Origin: Desulfovibrio intestinalis
GTDB taxonomy: Bacteria > Desulfobacterota > Desulfovibrionia > Desulfovibrionales > Desulfovibrionaceae
Assembly (NCBI RefSeq): GCF_014202345.1
Contig: NZ_JACHGO010000004.1
Coordinates: 186,001 to 250,000, forward strand
Length of the DNA stretch: 64,000 nucleotides
Direction: 5' to 3'
Part shown: positions 32,642-41,763 of the stretch, in pieces
Layout of the letters: each line of letters opens with the position of its first letter
Position numbering within the stretch: position 1 is the first letter of the stretch
Notes under the pieces: generated by a model
What the model was told of the DNA's origin: nothing
Databases searched by the model: none
Seen by the model: only the letters and a program-made list of their open reading frames with translations
Translations under genes and position numbers: made by a program

Positions 32642-32663
32642 ATTGTTGCAAAAAAACAACAAT
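32642..32663. promoter_or_regulatory. A-tract dyad 4 (candidate activator site)
   Basis: Perfect dyad ATTGTTG, centre CAAAAAAA, CAACAAT. It lies about 110 nt upstream of the predicted sigma-54 start of islA, the normal place for an enhancer-binding protein site. Confidence 0.65.
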
Positions 32664-32704
32664 AGTATCCACAATTATGCAAAATCATTGAATAAAATTA
32701 TTTA

Positions 32705-32735
32705 GTGTTTTTTTGCAACGGTGTAAAAAAACACT
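32705..32735. promoter_or_regulatory. A-tract dyads 5 and 6 (candidate activator sites)
   Basis: Two adjoining dyads: GTG, TTTTTTTG, CAAC (32705-32719) and GTG, TAAAAAAA, CAC (32721-32734), with A-tracts on opposite strands. They lie 160-190 nt upstream of the islA start site. Confidence 0.5.
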
Positions 32736-33242
32736 TTTTCACAATCTCTCCTGAATAAAGCCCAATTTTTGAAAGCAGCCGCTCTTCTTCAGGTCATCAA
32801 GCCCTTGAAGCACTCTGTCCTATGGGCAGCAAAACAAGCTGTAAAATTCTGCGAAAAACAGGCTCTGTGAGCGCATAGGCCAGTCAGGCAAAGACGCCTG
32901 CCAATGCGGCACAGCGCTGACTCAGCCCCCTTGCGGTGTTTCTGCTTGCAGCGCATTTGGCTCGCAACGGATGGCTCTTGCAGTGCTTCTGGCTGCGGCA
33001 TACGGCCCCCCCGGCGTTGTCTTGCCTGAGCCAGCCTGCGCGCGGCAGCGTAGCACGCGCCGCTCATCCGGTCACTGGCGAACCAGCTCAGACCGTGCAC
33101 TTCAATACAGCGCAACACGCCGCCGTGACGTGACCAGAAAAACATGGATATTGCTTGAAAGAATATGCTGGCGAGATAAGGAGGGCTATGGCGCGGCGCA
33201 GGGCATAGCCGCTGTAACTAGCTGCTTGCCCTGAAAAAAATT

Positions 33243-33274
33243 TAACCCCGACCGGAGTGGGCCGGTCGGGGTTA
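33243..33274 (-). terminator. Strong terminator facing the sulfonate block
   Basis: TAACCCCGACCGG pairs over 13 bp with 33262-33274 around AGTGGG. On the minus strand AAATTTTTTTC follows, so it stops transcripts coming from lrgAB. In 32740-33651 no convincing gene was found. Confidence 0.75.
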
Positions 33275-33302
33275 GCAAGGAGGCTCACGGGGATGAGCAT
33301 GG

Positions 33303-33339
33303 GCGTCAGGCGGGCGTTCTGGGTGCGCCCGCCTGACGC
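33303..33339. other. Second strong hairpin in the large gap
   Basis: GCGTCAGGCGGGCG (33303-33316) pairs perfectly with 33326-33339 around a 9-nt loop. No T-run on either side; it may insulate together with the terminator at 33243-33274. Confidence 0.5.
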
Positions 33340-33651
33340 TTCGGGGTTGTCACAGGAGGAGGGTGTGGACAATCCAATCTGCGGTCAGCCCCTGCCTGGA
33401 AGGCTGGCCGACTAAACCATTAGCGGGAGCATTATACTAATGGCAAGAGGCGTGCCAGGCATGAGATATTCTCATATCATGCTGCTTTAATAGATTAAAT
33501 AAAAACAAATCCCCATGAGCCATTCAACGATTGTGCTACAATTTTACTCATTCATATCCAGACGGTGCGTAATAATTACTCACACTATTCCTCGTCTGTC
33601 CAAATCCCGGCCAATCTTGCATATGCGCCGGGCGGCACGCGCGGCAAACAG

Positions 33652-34365
33652 CTAGCCGAGAACAGGCAGGCGCAATACCAGCCAGACCACAAAAGGGGCC
33701 AGCGCGGCAGTGATGATGCCAGCCAGAATAAGCGCCAGACCAGCCATAGCCCCCTGTTCCTCACCTTCCTGAAGGGCCGCAGCGGTTCCCTGAGCGTGAG
33801 ACACTGTGCCCAGGGCCAGTCCTCTGGCAAAAGGGTCAGCCACATGTGCAAGGTTCAGAGTCCAGCCGCCTATAAGGGAACCAAGCGTACCAGTGGCTAC
33901 CACAAAGGCAGCCGCCAGCGACGGTATGCCGCCATACATGCCTGCGATTTCAATGGCAAAGGGGATGGAGACGCTCTTGGGCATGATGGATATGACAACT
34001 TCCTGCGGCAAGCCGCCAACTCTCGCCATCAGCCCCGTGGAAAACATAGCCACAAAGGCTCCGGCGCACACGCTGCCCATAATGGCAAGTGCGTAGCGCA
34101 AAAGCACAAGGCGGTAGCGGTACAAAGGTAATGCCAGAGCAACCGTGGCAGGGCCAATGAAGGAAGTCATAATCTTTGAAGCAGGCTCGTACACGGCGTA
34201 GGGAATATCAAAGCCCACCAGCACAATAATGACCGCAGCGGCTCCAAGAGCCACGATATTCAACAAAGGATGCTTGTAGCGCAGATACAGCGCACGCACC
34301 GCCATATATGCCAACAGCGTGCCCAGAATGCACAGCACTGTGCTTATGCTTACATAGGATTGCAT
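33652..34365 (-). CDS. lrgB: LrgB/CidB-family membrane protein
   Basis: 237-residue integral membrane protein with about six or seven helices. Family marks: IGPATVALALPLY, the conserved ISIMPKSVSIPFAIEIA, and GTVSHAQGTAAALQEGE. LrgB works with LrgA; the pair has been described both as a holin-like regulator of murein hydrolases and as a pyruvate or small-acid carrier. The gene overlaps the end of lrgA by 16 nt, so the two are translationally coupled. Confidence 0.92.
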   Translation of the reverse strand: MQSYVSISTVLCILGTLLAYMAVRALYLRYKHPLLNIVALGAAAVIIVLVGFDIPYAVYEPASKIMTSFIGPATVALALPLYRYRLVLLRYALAIMGSVCAGAFVAMFSTGLMARVGGLPQEVVISIMPKSVSIPFAIEIAGMYGGIPSLAAAFVVATGTLGSLIGGWTLNLAHVADPFARGLALGTVSHAQGTAAALQEGEEQGAMAGLALILAGIITAALAPFVVWLVLRLPVLG

Positions 34366-34739
34366 GATTCGCCCTCCCGCCTGCGCGCCCTACAGCGTAA
34401 GGCACGACCTAACAGCCCCACGGTGAGCAAGGGCAAAACAGCGCCCACAACTATGGCTACCAGCAATATCCAGCCGTAGTCATAAAAAACGCCGCCCCAC
34501 TGCATGAGGCCAACAGCAACAGGCACAAAGAAAAACACCATATGCTTGAGCAAAAAGTTGGCCGCTGTGCTTATGTGGTCTTCCTTGACGATTCCGGTGA
34601 GCAAGAGAAGAAAAAGCACCACAATGCCAAGCACATTACCGGGCATTGGCAGCCCGGTGGCGCGTACCACCCAGTCCGAGCCCCAGAACAGACCCGCCAG
34701 AATAGCCATCTGCCATAAAAACTTCCATGCCTCTTTCAT
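34350..34739 (-). CDS. lrgA: LrgA/CidA-family membrane protein
   Basis: 129-residue membrane protein with four helices. LPMPGNVLGIVVLFLLLLTG is the LrgA signature, followed by the last helix pair (FFFVPVAVGLM) and a basic tail. Start at 34739 (MKEAWKFL) is used because family similarity begins there; an in-frame GTG/ATG region upstream to 34892 adds a Cys/Arg-rich stretch without similarity. Divergent from a LysR gene whose operator lies between. Confidence 0.88.
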   Translation of the reverse strand: MKEAWKFLWQMAILAGLFWGSDWVVRATGLPMPGNVLGIVVLFLLLLTGIVKEDHISTAANFLLKHMVFFFVPVAVGLMQWGGVFYDYGWILLVAIVVGAVLPLLTVGLLGRALRCRARRREGESCNPM

Positions 34740-34993
34740 TTCCAAATACCGCCAGTGTTGGGCCTTTGCGCGGCAACCGCGCCATAATTTGATGGCAATC
34801 CGGCACATCCGGCAAAATTGTGAACTGTGCCTCCACAGAAAAACGCGGCCTTGCCCTACGGCAAAATTCCCGGCTCTCGCAACGGATCCCACTCTCCGCT
34901 GTTATTGGGCACTTTCCGGTTCAGAAACCTTGCTGACAGTCTGTAAAAACAGCCAGTTGCCACTTACCATTGCAAACAGGTTATACAATGGCT

Positions 34994-35014
34994 ATATTCA
35001 TGACAAATGAATAT
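34994..35014. promoter_or_regulatory. Operator palindrome between lrgA and the LysR gene
   Basis: ATATTCAT, GACAA, ATGAATAT is a perfect dyad that contains the T-N11-A LysR pattern. It lies 33 nt before the LysR start codon and 255 nt from lrgA. Confidence 0.6.
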
Positions 35015-35046
35015 AAATAACAAAGAACATCAAAATTGGTGAATAT

Positions 35047-35925
35047 ATGGAATTGACGGACCTGCGCACTCTTGTCAGCGTTATGGAAACGGGCAGCATT
35101 ACAGCCGCCGCCAAGGAGCTGAACCGCGTTCCCTCGGGCGTGACCACGCGTATTCTTCAGCTGGAAGAATCGCTGGGGGTAAAGCTTTTTCTGCGTGAGA
35201 AAAAACGCCTCCATCCCACGGACAAGGCGCAAACCCTGTACGATTATGCCCTCAAGATTCTTGCAATGGTGGACGAAGCCGAAAATCGCGTCCAAAGCAT
35301 GGCTCCGGGCGGCAAATTTCGCATCGGCGCGCTGGAAAGCGCGGCGGCTGTGCGGCTGCCCGAAGTTCTGGCACGCCTGCACGCGGGGTATCCGCAAATA
35401 TCGCTGGAACTCTCCATCGGCACCAGCCGTTCGCTGTATGAGGACATTCTGCAAAACAGGCTGGACGCGGCCTTTGTTGTGGATATGCCGCAAGACGAAA
35501 GACTGGCGCGTATGGACGCATTTTCTGAAGAACTGGTGGTTATCGCACCGGAAGGACACGACGCCATCCATTATCCCGACGACATCGGCCGCAAGACGGT
35601 GCTGGCCTTTCAGGGCGGCTGCGCCTACCGCGACCGTCTTGTCAGCTGGTTTAGGGCATTCGGGCGGGAGCCGGAACGCATAGCGGAACTGGCTTCCTAC
35701 CACGCCATTGTGGGTGGCGTTATTGCAGGTATGGGCGTGGGCGTGGTGCCGGAATCGGTGCTGCACCTTTGCCGCTCGGACGGAACACTTTCCGTGCATC
35801 CGCTGGAGCATCCGCTGTGCAAGGCCACCACAGAGCTGGTCTGGCGCAAGAGCATGCTTTCCGCCAACATGACGGCCCTGCACCAGTGCCTGCACAGGCA
35901 GGAAGCGCAAAACACCCGGGAGTAA
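35047..35925 (+). CDS. LysR-family transcriptional regulator
   Basis: 292-residue regulator. N-terminal winged helix-turn-helix (LVSVMETGSITAAAKELNRV, SGVTTRILQLEESLGVKLF) and a periplasmic-binding-protein-like effector domain (RIGALESAAAVRLPEVLARL, AAFVVDMPQ, GMGVGVVPESV). Divergent placement from lrgAB with a palindrome between them suggests it controls lrgAB, as CidR-type LysR proteins do for cid/lrg genes. The effector is unknown; acetate or pyruvate metabolism is a guess by analogy. Confidence 0.9.
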   Translation: MELTDLRTLVSVMETGSITAAAKELNRVPSGVTTRILQLEESLGVKLFLREKKRLHPTDKAQTLYDYALKILAMVDEAENRVQSMAPGGKFRIGALESAAAVRLPEVLARLHAGYPQISLELSIGTSRSLYEDILQNRLDAAFVVDMPQDERLARMDAFSEELVVIAPEGHDAIHYPDDIGRKTVLAFQGGCAYRDRLVSWFRAFGREPERIAELASYHAIVGGVIAGMGVGVVPESVLHLCRSDGTLSVHPLEHPLCKATTELVWRKSMLSANMTALHQCLHRQEAQNTRE

Positions 35926-36118
35926 GTCAACGGCTGCACGATTTGCAGGGAGGCTGGCCGCAATTTTTGCAAAGAATATCCGCGGTACACGCTCACAGAA
36001 CGCCCGCCGGGTAACAATATATGCCAGAGGCTACAAAAAGCCGCCGCAACAGTTGCCCAGCCGTAGGTGTGGCGACACATATATTCAGGCACATATGTGC
36101 AGGCAGAAATATGCAGAC

Positions 36119-36159
36119 AAAAGCGGGACGCTCATCCAGTGGAGGAGCGTCCCGCTTTT
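36119..36159. terminator. Bidirectional terminator after the LysR gene
   Basis: AAAAGCGGGACGCTC (36119-36133) pairs over 15 bp with 36145-36159, which ends in TTTT. It can work in both directions. Rest of 35926-36298: no gene seen. Confidence 0.75.
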
Positions 36160-36298
36160 AATGTTTGTATCGTACCTGCGTAATTTTTACTCACCAACTG
36201 ACGGCCTTTTATTCCGCGTCATTCCAGCCGTGGTATTTCACTGTGGAGGGTTTGTGCCCCGCAAAGAATTTAACGTAAAAATGTCTGGCTGCTCTTTC

Positions 36299-36451
36299 TA
36301 AGGAAGCACTGATTAACGAGCCGGAAACGCGCAGGTCTTTCGTTTGGCAAGGCGCGATCTTTTTTTGAAGCAGGAGTGGACTCTTCCATCCCCGACTGTT
36401 TCAAAAAAAGTGAAGCAACGCAGCCAAACGGAATAAATCAGCGTTTTCTTA
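36299..36451. mobile_element. 153-bp MITE-like element of a second family
   Basis: Ends TAAGGAAGCACTGATTAA and, inverted, TAAGAAAACGCTGATTTA (14 of 18 identical), both starting with TA. The centre can fold around CGTTTGGC/GCCAAACG and TGAAGC...GCAACG-like arms. It ends 9 nt from the thiE stop codon. No second copy in this window. Confidence 0.55.
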
Positions 36452-36460
36452 GACCAATCG

Positions 36461-37108
36461 CTATCCCTGCAAACCCTGATGCATGGCTTCACGTACGGCC
36501 CGCACGCTGGCCGCCACGTCAGGCGCGCCCACCAGTTCGGATACAAGGCAGCAGCAACGTGCCCCATGCCGGGCCACGTCAGCGATATTGTGGGCCTTGA
36601 TGCCCCCAATAGCCACAAAGGGCAGATCAATATTGGCAGCAACCCAGTCCAGATAGGCAAAGCCCACTGGAGCCACCACATCTTCCTTGGTCTGCGTGGC
36701 GAAAATCGGCCCCACGCCCAGATAGTCGGCGCCAAGTCCTCTGGCTGCCAGGGCCTGCTGCGGCTCATGCGTGGAAAGGCCGATAATCATGTCCGGCCCT
36801 ACCAGTTTACGCACTTCCGGCACGGGCAGGTCTTCCTGACCAACATGCACGCCGTCGGCTTCAACCAGCATGGCTATATCCACATGGTCGTTGACGATGA
36901 AGCAGGCTCCGGCTTCACTGGTCATGCGGCGCAACAGGCGGCATTCTTCAAGCATTTCGCCACCCTTGAGGTTCTTTTCGCGGTACTGCAAAATGCGCAC
37001 GCCCGCGCCCAACAGGGCCGAGGCTACTTCTTCAAGTGAGCGTCCCAAAGACAGGCGCGAGTCCGTGATGGCGTAAATATCTGCTTCACCAGGAAGAATT
37101 TTGGGCAT
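36461..37108 (-). CDS. thiE: Thiamine-phosphate synthase
   Basis: 215-residue TIM-barrel enzyme joining the pyrimidine and thiazole phosphates to thiamine phosphate. Motifs: YAITDSRL, QYREKNLKGG (pyrophosphate binding), VNDHVDIAMLVEADGVHVGQEDLP, GADYLGVGPIFATQTK and the phosphate-binding FVAIGGI. It lies 10 nt after the stop of the DUF362 gene and probably shares its transcript. No TPP riboswitch is visible ahead of the operon. Confidence 0.95.
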   Translation of the reverse strand: MPKILPGEADIYAITDSRLSLGRSLEEVASALLGAGVRILQYREKNLKGGEMLEECRLLRRMTSEAGACFIVNDHVDIAMLVEADGVHVGQEDLPVPEVRKLVGPDMIIGLSTHEPQQALAARGLGADYLGVGPIFATQTKEDVVAPVGFAYLDWVAANIDLPFVAIGGIKAHNIADVARHGARCCCLVSELVGAPDVAASVRAVREAMHQGLQG

Positions 37109-37118
37109 TATCAGTTCC

Positions 37119-38114
37119 TCATTTTTTTATGGCTGCGGCAATACGGCGTATGCAGCTCTGCACAAAGCGTGCGGGATGAAAGGAAGTATGGGCAAGCTGT
37201 TGTGGCAGCTCAAAGCCGCGAGCATCAAAATTTTCTGGCCGCAGCAGGGGAAAAGCCGTTTCCGTGCCGGATGCCGCGCTGCCCGGCGCTTTACGGCGCA
37301 TCAGGGCCGCCCCAAGAGGCACAGCCTCGGGCGCAAGACCAAACACCGCGTACAGGGCTTCGTCCAGAGCAACAGCCGAGGCGCTGGCTCCCATCAGCTT
37401 GAGCACAAAAGGCTTGCCCCCTGACGGCCCGGTGACGTGCATGGCCACACCGCCGTCGGCAAGGGCCGCCACTGGCGGCAAGGTGGCCCACAAGGCAGCC
37501 AGACAGTCAGCAAAATATTCCGGGTCGCGCCCCTCGCGGGCGTGGGCCACGGCCTTGTGCAAACCGCTCACGCAGCCAAAACAATTTTTTACTGCCAAGG
37601 TGAGCAACATCTGCCCGTGCGCCTTGACCCGTGGCAGAGAAAGAATGAAATCGCATTCCCGCACGGCGCTTGCCACATGAAAACGCGGCCCGCCCTTGCC
37701 TGAAAGCGCTGACCGAGCGCCTGACAGCAACGGCAACGTTACGGGTACGGGTTTATCCAGCTGGCGCACGGCAAGCCCCAAAGGCCGCAAGGCGCTCTCA
37801 AGCCCGATGGCACGCGCCACAGACTCGGCCCGGCCAAAACCGGGAGAATCCGCCACGGCCATCTGCGCACCGTGGTCACGCAGCCAGCGGCAGGCGGCCA
37901 CAACCACCCCCGGCGAGGTGCACGCCAGCGACTTGCCCATAAGCAGGTTGGGCTTCACAAGCACCTTGGCCCCCACTTTGAGGGAACAGGATTGAGCAAT
38001 CTGAGCGGCGTCCAGCACGTCCCCCACCAGTTGGTCAAGGGATTTGCGGTCGTAACCTTCACAACGGGCAAGAGCCACGGGCACGGCATGGGCGGAGACG
38101 GGTTGTTTTTCCAT
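37119..38114 (-). CDS. DUF362 domain protein
   Basis: 331-residue soluble protein of the DUF362 family. Family marks: GAKVLVKPNLLM, ADSPGFGRAESV, the LSLPRVKAHGQMLLTLAVKNCFG core and DGGVAMHVTGPSGG. No ferredoxin domain and no signal peptide are seen, unlike the exported relative at 52551. Start at 38114 (MEKQPV) is chosen by similarity; a GTG at 38219 preceded by GGGGG is also possible. Biochemical function unknown; placed just before thiE. Confidence 0.8.
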   Translation of the reverse strand: MEKQPVSAHAVPVALARCEGYDRKSLDQLVGDVLDAAQIAQSCSLKVGAKVLVKPNLLMGKSLACTSPGVVVAACRWLRDHGAQMAVADSPGFGRAESVARAIGLESALRPLGLAVRQLDKPVPVTLPLLSGARSALSGKGGPRFHVASAVRECDFILSLPRVKAHGQMLLTLAVKNCFGCVSGLHKAVAHAREGRDPEYFADCLAALWATLPPVAALADGGVAMHVTGPSGGKPFVLKLMGASASAVALDEALYAVFGLAPEAVPLGAALMRRKAPGSAASGTETAFPLLRPENFDARGFELPQQLAHTSFHPARFVQSCIRRIAAAIKK

Positions 38115-38377
38115 TGGCCGAATATGCCGTTGAGCGGTCGCCTTGTCCAGCCCCGGTTGCGCCAGAAAGCCTGCGCGGCGGCAGGCAGGAATGGACATGC
38201 CGTGTCCTACCGGAGTCACGGCCCCCAGCCTGCGCTCTTTTCAAAGCTCAGCTCTTGGCGTATGGATTCAGAACGGCGTAATGGCAATGATGTCACGCCG
38301 TTTTTCATGCGCCCTGCGGGAAAATTCCCCTTTCGGGCAGTGACGAAAAACTCCTGCAGATCCCCTTGAGGTTGTTC

Positions 38378-41260
38378 ATGCATTCCATATCCCGTTTTCT
38401 TGCTTTCTTTCTGCTGATCCTGTGCTGTTTCATGACGGAGCAGCGGGCCATGGCCGCTGAAGCCGCTGCGCCGCAGGAAGCAACTGCTGTTGAAAAGCCC
38501 CGGCAAGGCGACGCCGCTCCCGCCAGCGACAGCCCTGCCCGCACTGCGGACACCGCAGCAGCGGCTCCTGTTCAGCCGGAGCCTCCGGTTGGACGGCCCG
38601 TCTCCCCTGAAAGCGTGCCTGCCGCCGCTCAGCCCCAGCCTGTAGCGCCTGCGGCAGAGTCCGGCGCGAACACGCAGCAGCCGGAAAAGGCTGACAAGCA
38701 GGAGAAAAAAGAAGCTCCCAAGCCCAAGGCCGAAAAAAAAGCAGCGGCCAAGCCCAAGGCTGAAAAAAAGGACACCGCAGCGCCCAAGGCTGATAAAAGC
38801 GAAGGCCGCGCTGCCGATGCAGACAAAAAAGACGCCCAGGAAGGCGAAGACGCCGCGCAGGAAGAAGATAAGTCCGGCGTGCTGCACGACCCCTGGTCAA
38901 TGGTCTGGAGCAACCAGCACAACATGCTGGATGAGGTCAACGCCAAGGCGCTGGCCATGAGCGACACCTTTGGCGACCGCGCCTTCAACGTAAGCGAAAA
39001 AGTGCAGCCCTTTATTGAGGAAGCACGCCGTCTGCTTGTGTTGAGCAATACCTATAAAAACTGGCCCAATGCAATGGAGGCCGTGAGCCGCCGCCTTACG
39101 GTGACCATTGCGGAAGTGAACAAGATTCTCGCGCCTATGACGGTAGCGCGTGTTGAATCGCAAGCCTTGCTTGAACGCATCAGCTATCTGGCCGACAGCC
39201 TGCCTGAAGACCTGCACGACGAACGCCTCAGCCCAGAGATGCAGGAATACATCCGTTCTCTGGCTATGACCCGCCTGCGTCTTACGGCGGTGCTTGCGCA
39301 GTACGACACGGCCCTTGCCCCTTCACTGGCGCTGCTCAACCGTCTTGAAAAAACGCGCGAGGAAATCGCCTCGCAACTGCCCGCCCTGTGGAAGGACTAT
39401 TACCTGCAAAAGCCGGTGCCCTGGCTCAGCCCCACCGCCTGGACAGATTTTTCCAAGCAGATGACCTATTCCTTACAGGGTATGCTGCTGCGCATCCCCG
39501 TCGAAGTTCCCATTACGCTGGAAACCTGGGGCACGGCCATTCTGCGTTTCTTCGTCTGCCTGCTGTTTACGGGCGTCATCACGGTGATGCTGTCACGGCG
39601 CTGGCTGAACGAAAAATCCAGCCCAACGGTAAAACACATCTTCCATGTGACCCTGCCCTGGCTTTGCGTGGGACTGGCGCTTCTTGGCAGTTCCTTGTCA
39701 GCCTCGGGCGAGTTCTTCCGGCTATTTCTGGCTTTCGGCAACCTGAGCCTTATTGTGGCCCAGATATACCTGGCCTGGGACTTGCGGCAGCTCAAATATC
39801 CTGAAGTGCAGATCGAGCGGTCGCCATTGTGGCACCTTATTCCGCTGACGCTGTGCGCCTATGTGCTGCTCTATCTGCCGCTGGTCAAACCGCTGGTGCT
39901 CATCATCTGGATGGCCCTGCTTATTGCGGACATCATCCGCATGCGCCGCCGCAAGGAACAAGACCTCGGCCCCCTGCACGCGGAAACCTCGGTGCTGGAA
40001 AGCGAACCCGTGGTGCTGTGGATATGCCTCATCATGAGCATCTTCGGCCTGCATCTGTACAGTATGGTGCTCTACCTCTGCTTTGTGTCCTGCTCCATCG
40101 CCTTGCAACTTTCGCTGGGCGGCATGAGCTTTGTGACCACTGTAAGCGAAAAATTGCCCCAGGAAGGCGTGCGCGCGGCACTGGCCCACATGGCCGTGGC
40201 CCTGGCCGCTCCTGTTGTGCTGGTGCTGGCCTTTGTGGGCGTTACACTGTGGGTAAGCACGCTGCCCGGCGGCCTGCCCCTGTTGCAGTACTACATACTG
40301 CGGGGCGTCAACGTAGGTACAACGCAGTTCAACATACTGCATCTGCTTATGATCGTCAGCGCCTTCTATATCACGCGCACAGCCGTGGGCATGGGTTCCC
40401 GCTTTCTGGGCCGCCTGCCCAAGCAGGGGCTGCAAATAGACTCCACCCTCATTCCCCCGATGCAGACGGCCTTTTCCTACGCCCTGTGGTGCTGCTTTGG
40501 CCTTTTTGTGCTCAAGGCGCTGGGTATGGAACTGAGCAATCTGGCTATGGTGGCTGGTGGTCTTTCCGTGGGTATCGGTTTTGGCATGCAGACCATCGTG
40601 AACAACTTCCTTTCCGGCCTCATCCTTATTTTCAGCCGCACGCTTCAGGCTGGCGACGTGGTTGAGGTGGGCGGTACCCAGGGGCGGGTACGCAAAATCA
40701 GCGTGCGCGCTACAATGGTGGAAACATTTGATAATGCTCTCATTATTGTTCCTAACTCTGAGTTTGTGGCCAGCCGCCTGATTAACTGGACACGCAACAG
40801 CCGCACGGTGCGCAAGGAAATCAAGATAGGCGTTGCCTACGGCAGCGACACGGCCACTGTCATGCGCGTCTTGCTGGCCACGGCCAATGCCAACAGCAAC
40901 GTACTCAAATATCCCCCGCCAACCGTTGCTTTTGCGGATTTTGGGGCCAGCACCCTTGATTTCAGCCTGCGCTTCTGGGTGCGGGACTACGACGTGGGCA
41001 CCTCCACCGCCTCTGATATCCGTGTTGAAATCGAGAAAGAGTTTCGCAATCAGCGTATTGAAGTGGCCTTTCCGCAACTGGATATCCACATCAAGGATAT
41101 TCCGCCCCGCGTGAAAAGCGCGCGTCCGCCGTCGGAAGAGCGCGCCGTCAAAAAGCCGACCCGGCGTCCCCGGCGCAGACCCCTTGCCCATGGGGCAGCG
41201 GGAACCGCTCTTGCCGTGCCTGCGCCCGCCACGGCTGATGACGATGAAGACGAAGCATAG
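38378..41260 (+). CDS. Large MscS-family mechanosensitive channel
   Basis: 960-residue inner-membrane channel (MscK/MscM-like size). Signal peptide (1-26, ends AMAAEA), an Ala/Pro/Lys/Glu-rich low-complexity stretch (about 27-170), a periplasmic helical domain (170-360), a multi-helix membrane region and the MscS pore. The TM3 pore helix reads VAGGLSVGIGFGMQTIVNNFLSG split over VAGGLSVGIGFGMQ and TIVNNF; then the beta domain (GDVVEVGGTQGRVRKI, NALIIVPNSEF) and the alpha/beta vestibule. A Lys/Arg-rich tail ends in DDDEDEA. It probably releases solutes upon hypo-osmotic shock. Start at 38378 follows GAGG; a TTG at 38366 is also open. Confidence 0.92.
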   Translation: MHSISRFLAFFLLILCCFMTEQRAMAAEAAAPQEATAVEKPRQGDAAPASDSPARTADTAAAAPVQPEPPVGRPVSPESVPAAAQPQPVAPAAESGANTQQPEKADKQEKKEAPKPKAEKKAAAKPKAEKKDTAAPKADKSEGRAADADKKDAQEGEDAAQEEDKSGVLHDPWSMVWSNQHNMLDEVNAKALAMSDTFGDRAFNVSEKVQPFIEEARRLLVLSNTYKNWPNAMEAVSRRLTVTIAEVNKILAPMTVARVESQALLERISYLADSLPEDLHDERLSPEMQEYIRSLAMTRLRLTAVLAQYDTALAPSLALLNRLEKTREEIASQLPALWKDYYLQKPVPWLSPTAWTDFSKQMTYSLQGMLLRIPVEVPITLETWGTAILRFFVCLLFTGVITVMLSRRWLNEKSSPTVKHIFHVTLPWLCVGLALLGSSLSASGEFFRLFLAFGNLSLIVAQIYLAWDLRQLKYPEVQIERSPLWHLIPLTLCAYVLLYLPLVKPLVLIIWMALLIADIIRMRRRKEQDLGPLHAETSVLESEPVVLWICLIMSIFGLHLYSMVLYLCFVSCSIALQLSLGGMSFVTTVSEKLPQEGVRAALAHMAVALAAPVVLVLAFVGVTLWVSTLPGGLPLLQYYILRGVNVGTTQFNILHLLMIVSAFYITRTAVGMGSRFLGRLPKQGLQIDSTLIPPMQTAFSYALWCCFGLFVLKALGMELSNLAMVAGGLSVGIGFGMQTIVNNFLSGLILIFSRTLQAGDVVEVGGTQGRVRKISVRATMVETFDNALIIVPNSEFVASRLINWTRNSRTVRKEIKIGVAYGSDTATVMRVLLATANANSNVLKYPPPTVAFADFGASTLDFSLRFWVRDYDVGTSTASDIRVEIEKEFRNQRIEVAFPQLDIHIKDIPPRVKSARPPSEERAVKKPTRRPRRRPLAHGAAGTALAVPAPATADDDEDEA

Positions 41261-41361
41261 GCAAGCAGAACGCGCCCGGCCCGGCACTGCACAGGGCCAA
41301 AGCGCTCCACGGCTGCAGCTCCCCCAGGATCGCAGTCAAACACAAGGTACAAGGAGAGCAT

Positions 41362-41709
41362 ATGATCTATCGCGCCGACGCACTGGACGGATTTGAAAAA
41401 GAAATGTTTGGTGGCCCCGGAGCTGCCAAGTTCACCAAAATTGTCAATGAAGACGGTCTTGCCGATAAGGGCCGCCTGTTCAGCCATGTGCATCTCAAGC
41501 CCGGCTGCGCCGTTGGCAGCCACAAGCACAGTGGCGAAATGGAAATCTACTATGTTCTCAAGGGTCAGGGCACCTATAACGACAACGGCACAGACATGCA
41601 GGTCAAAGCTGGCGACGTGACTGTCTGTAACGACGGTGAAGTGCACGGCATACTCAACAGCGGCACTGATGATATGGAAATGATCGCCCTTATTCTGTTT
41701 ACGAAATAG
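41362..41709 (+). CDS. Small cupin-domain protein
   Basis: 115-residue single cupin. Motif 1 is HKHSGEMEIYYVLKGQG with its metal-binding His/Glu, motif 2 GDVTVCNDGEVHGILN with the last His. AAGGAG precedes the start. Proteins of this size range from sugar-binding sensors to small isomerases; no specific role can be assigned. It follows the channel gene after 101 nt and is ended by a strong terminator. Confidence 0.85.
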   Translation: MIYRADALDGFEKEMFGGPGAAKFTKIVNEDGLADKGRLFSHVHLKPGCAVGSHKHSGEMEIYYVLKGQGTYNDNGTDMQVKAGDVTVCNDGEVHGILNSGTDDMEMIALILFTK

Positions 41710-41763
41710 CATCGGCCTGCGCAGATTTGCGCAACAAGCCAAATGCTCCTTTAGAGCAGGATG

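Noticed and set aside
32789..33145. Open frame of 118 codons in the gap upstream of islA
   Set aside because: Cys- and Arg-rich composition typical of chance frames, no ribosome site and no family similarity.
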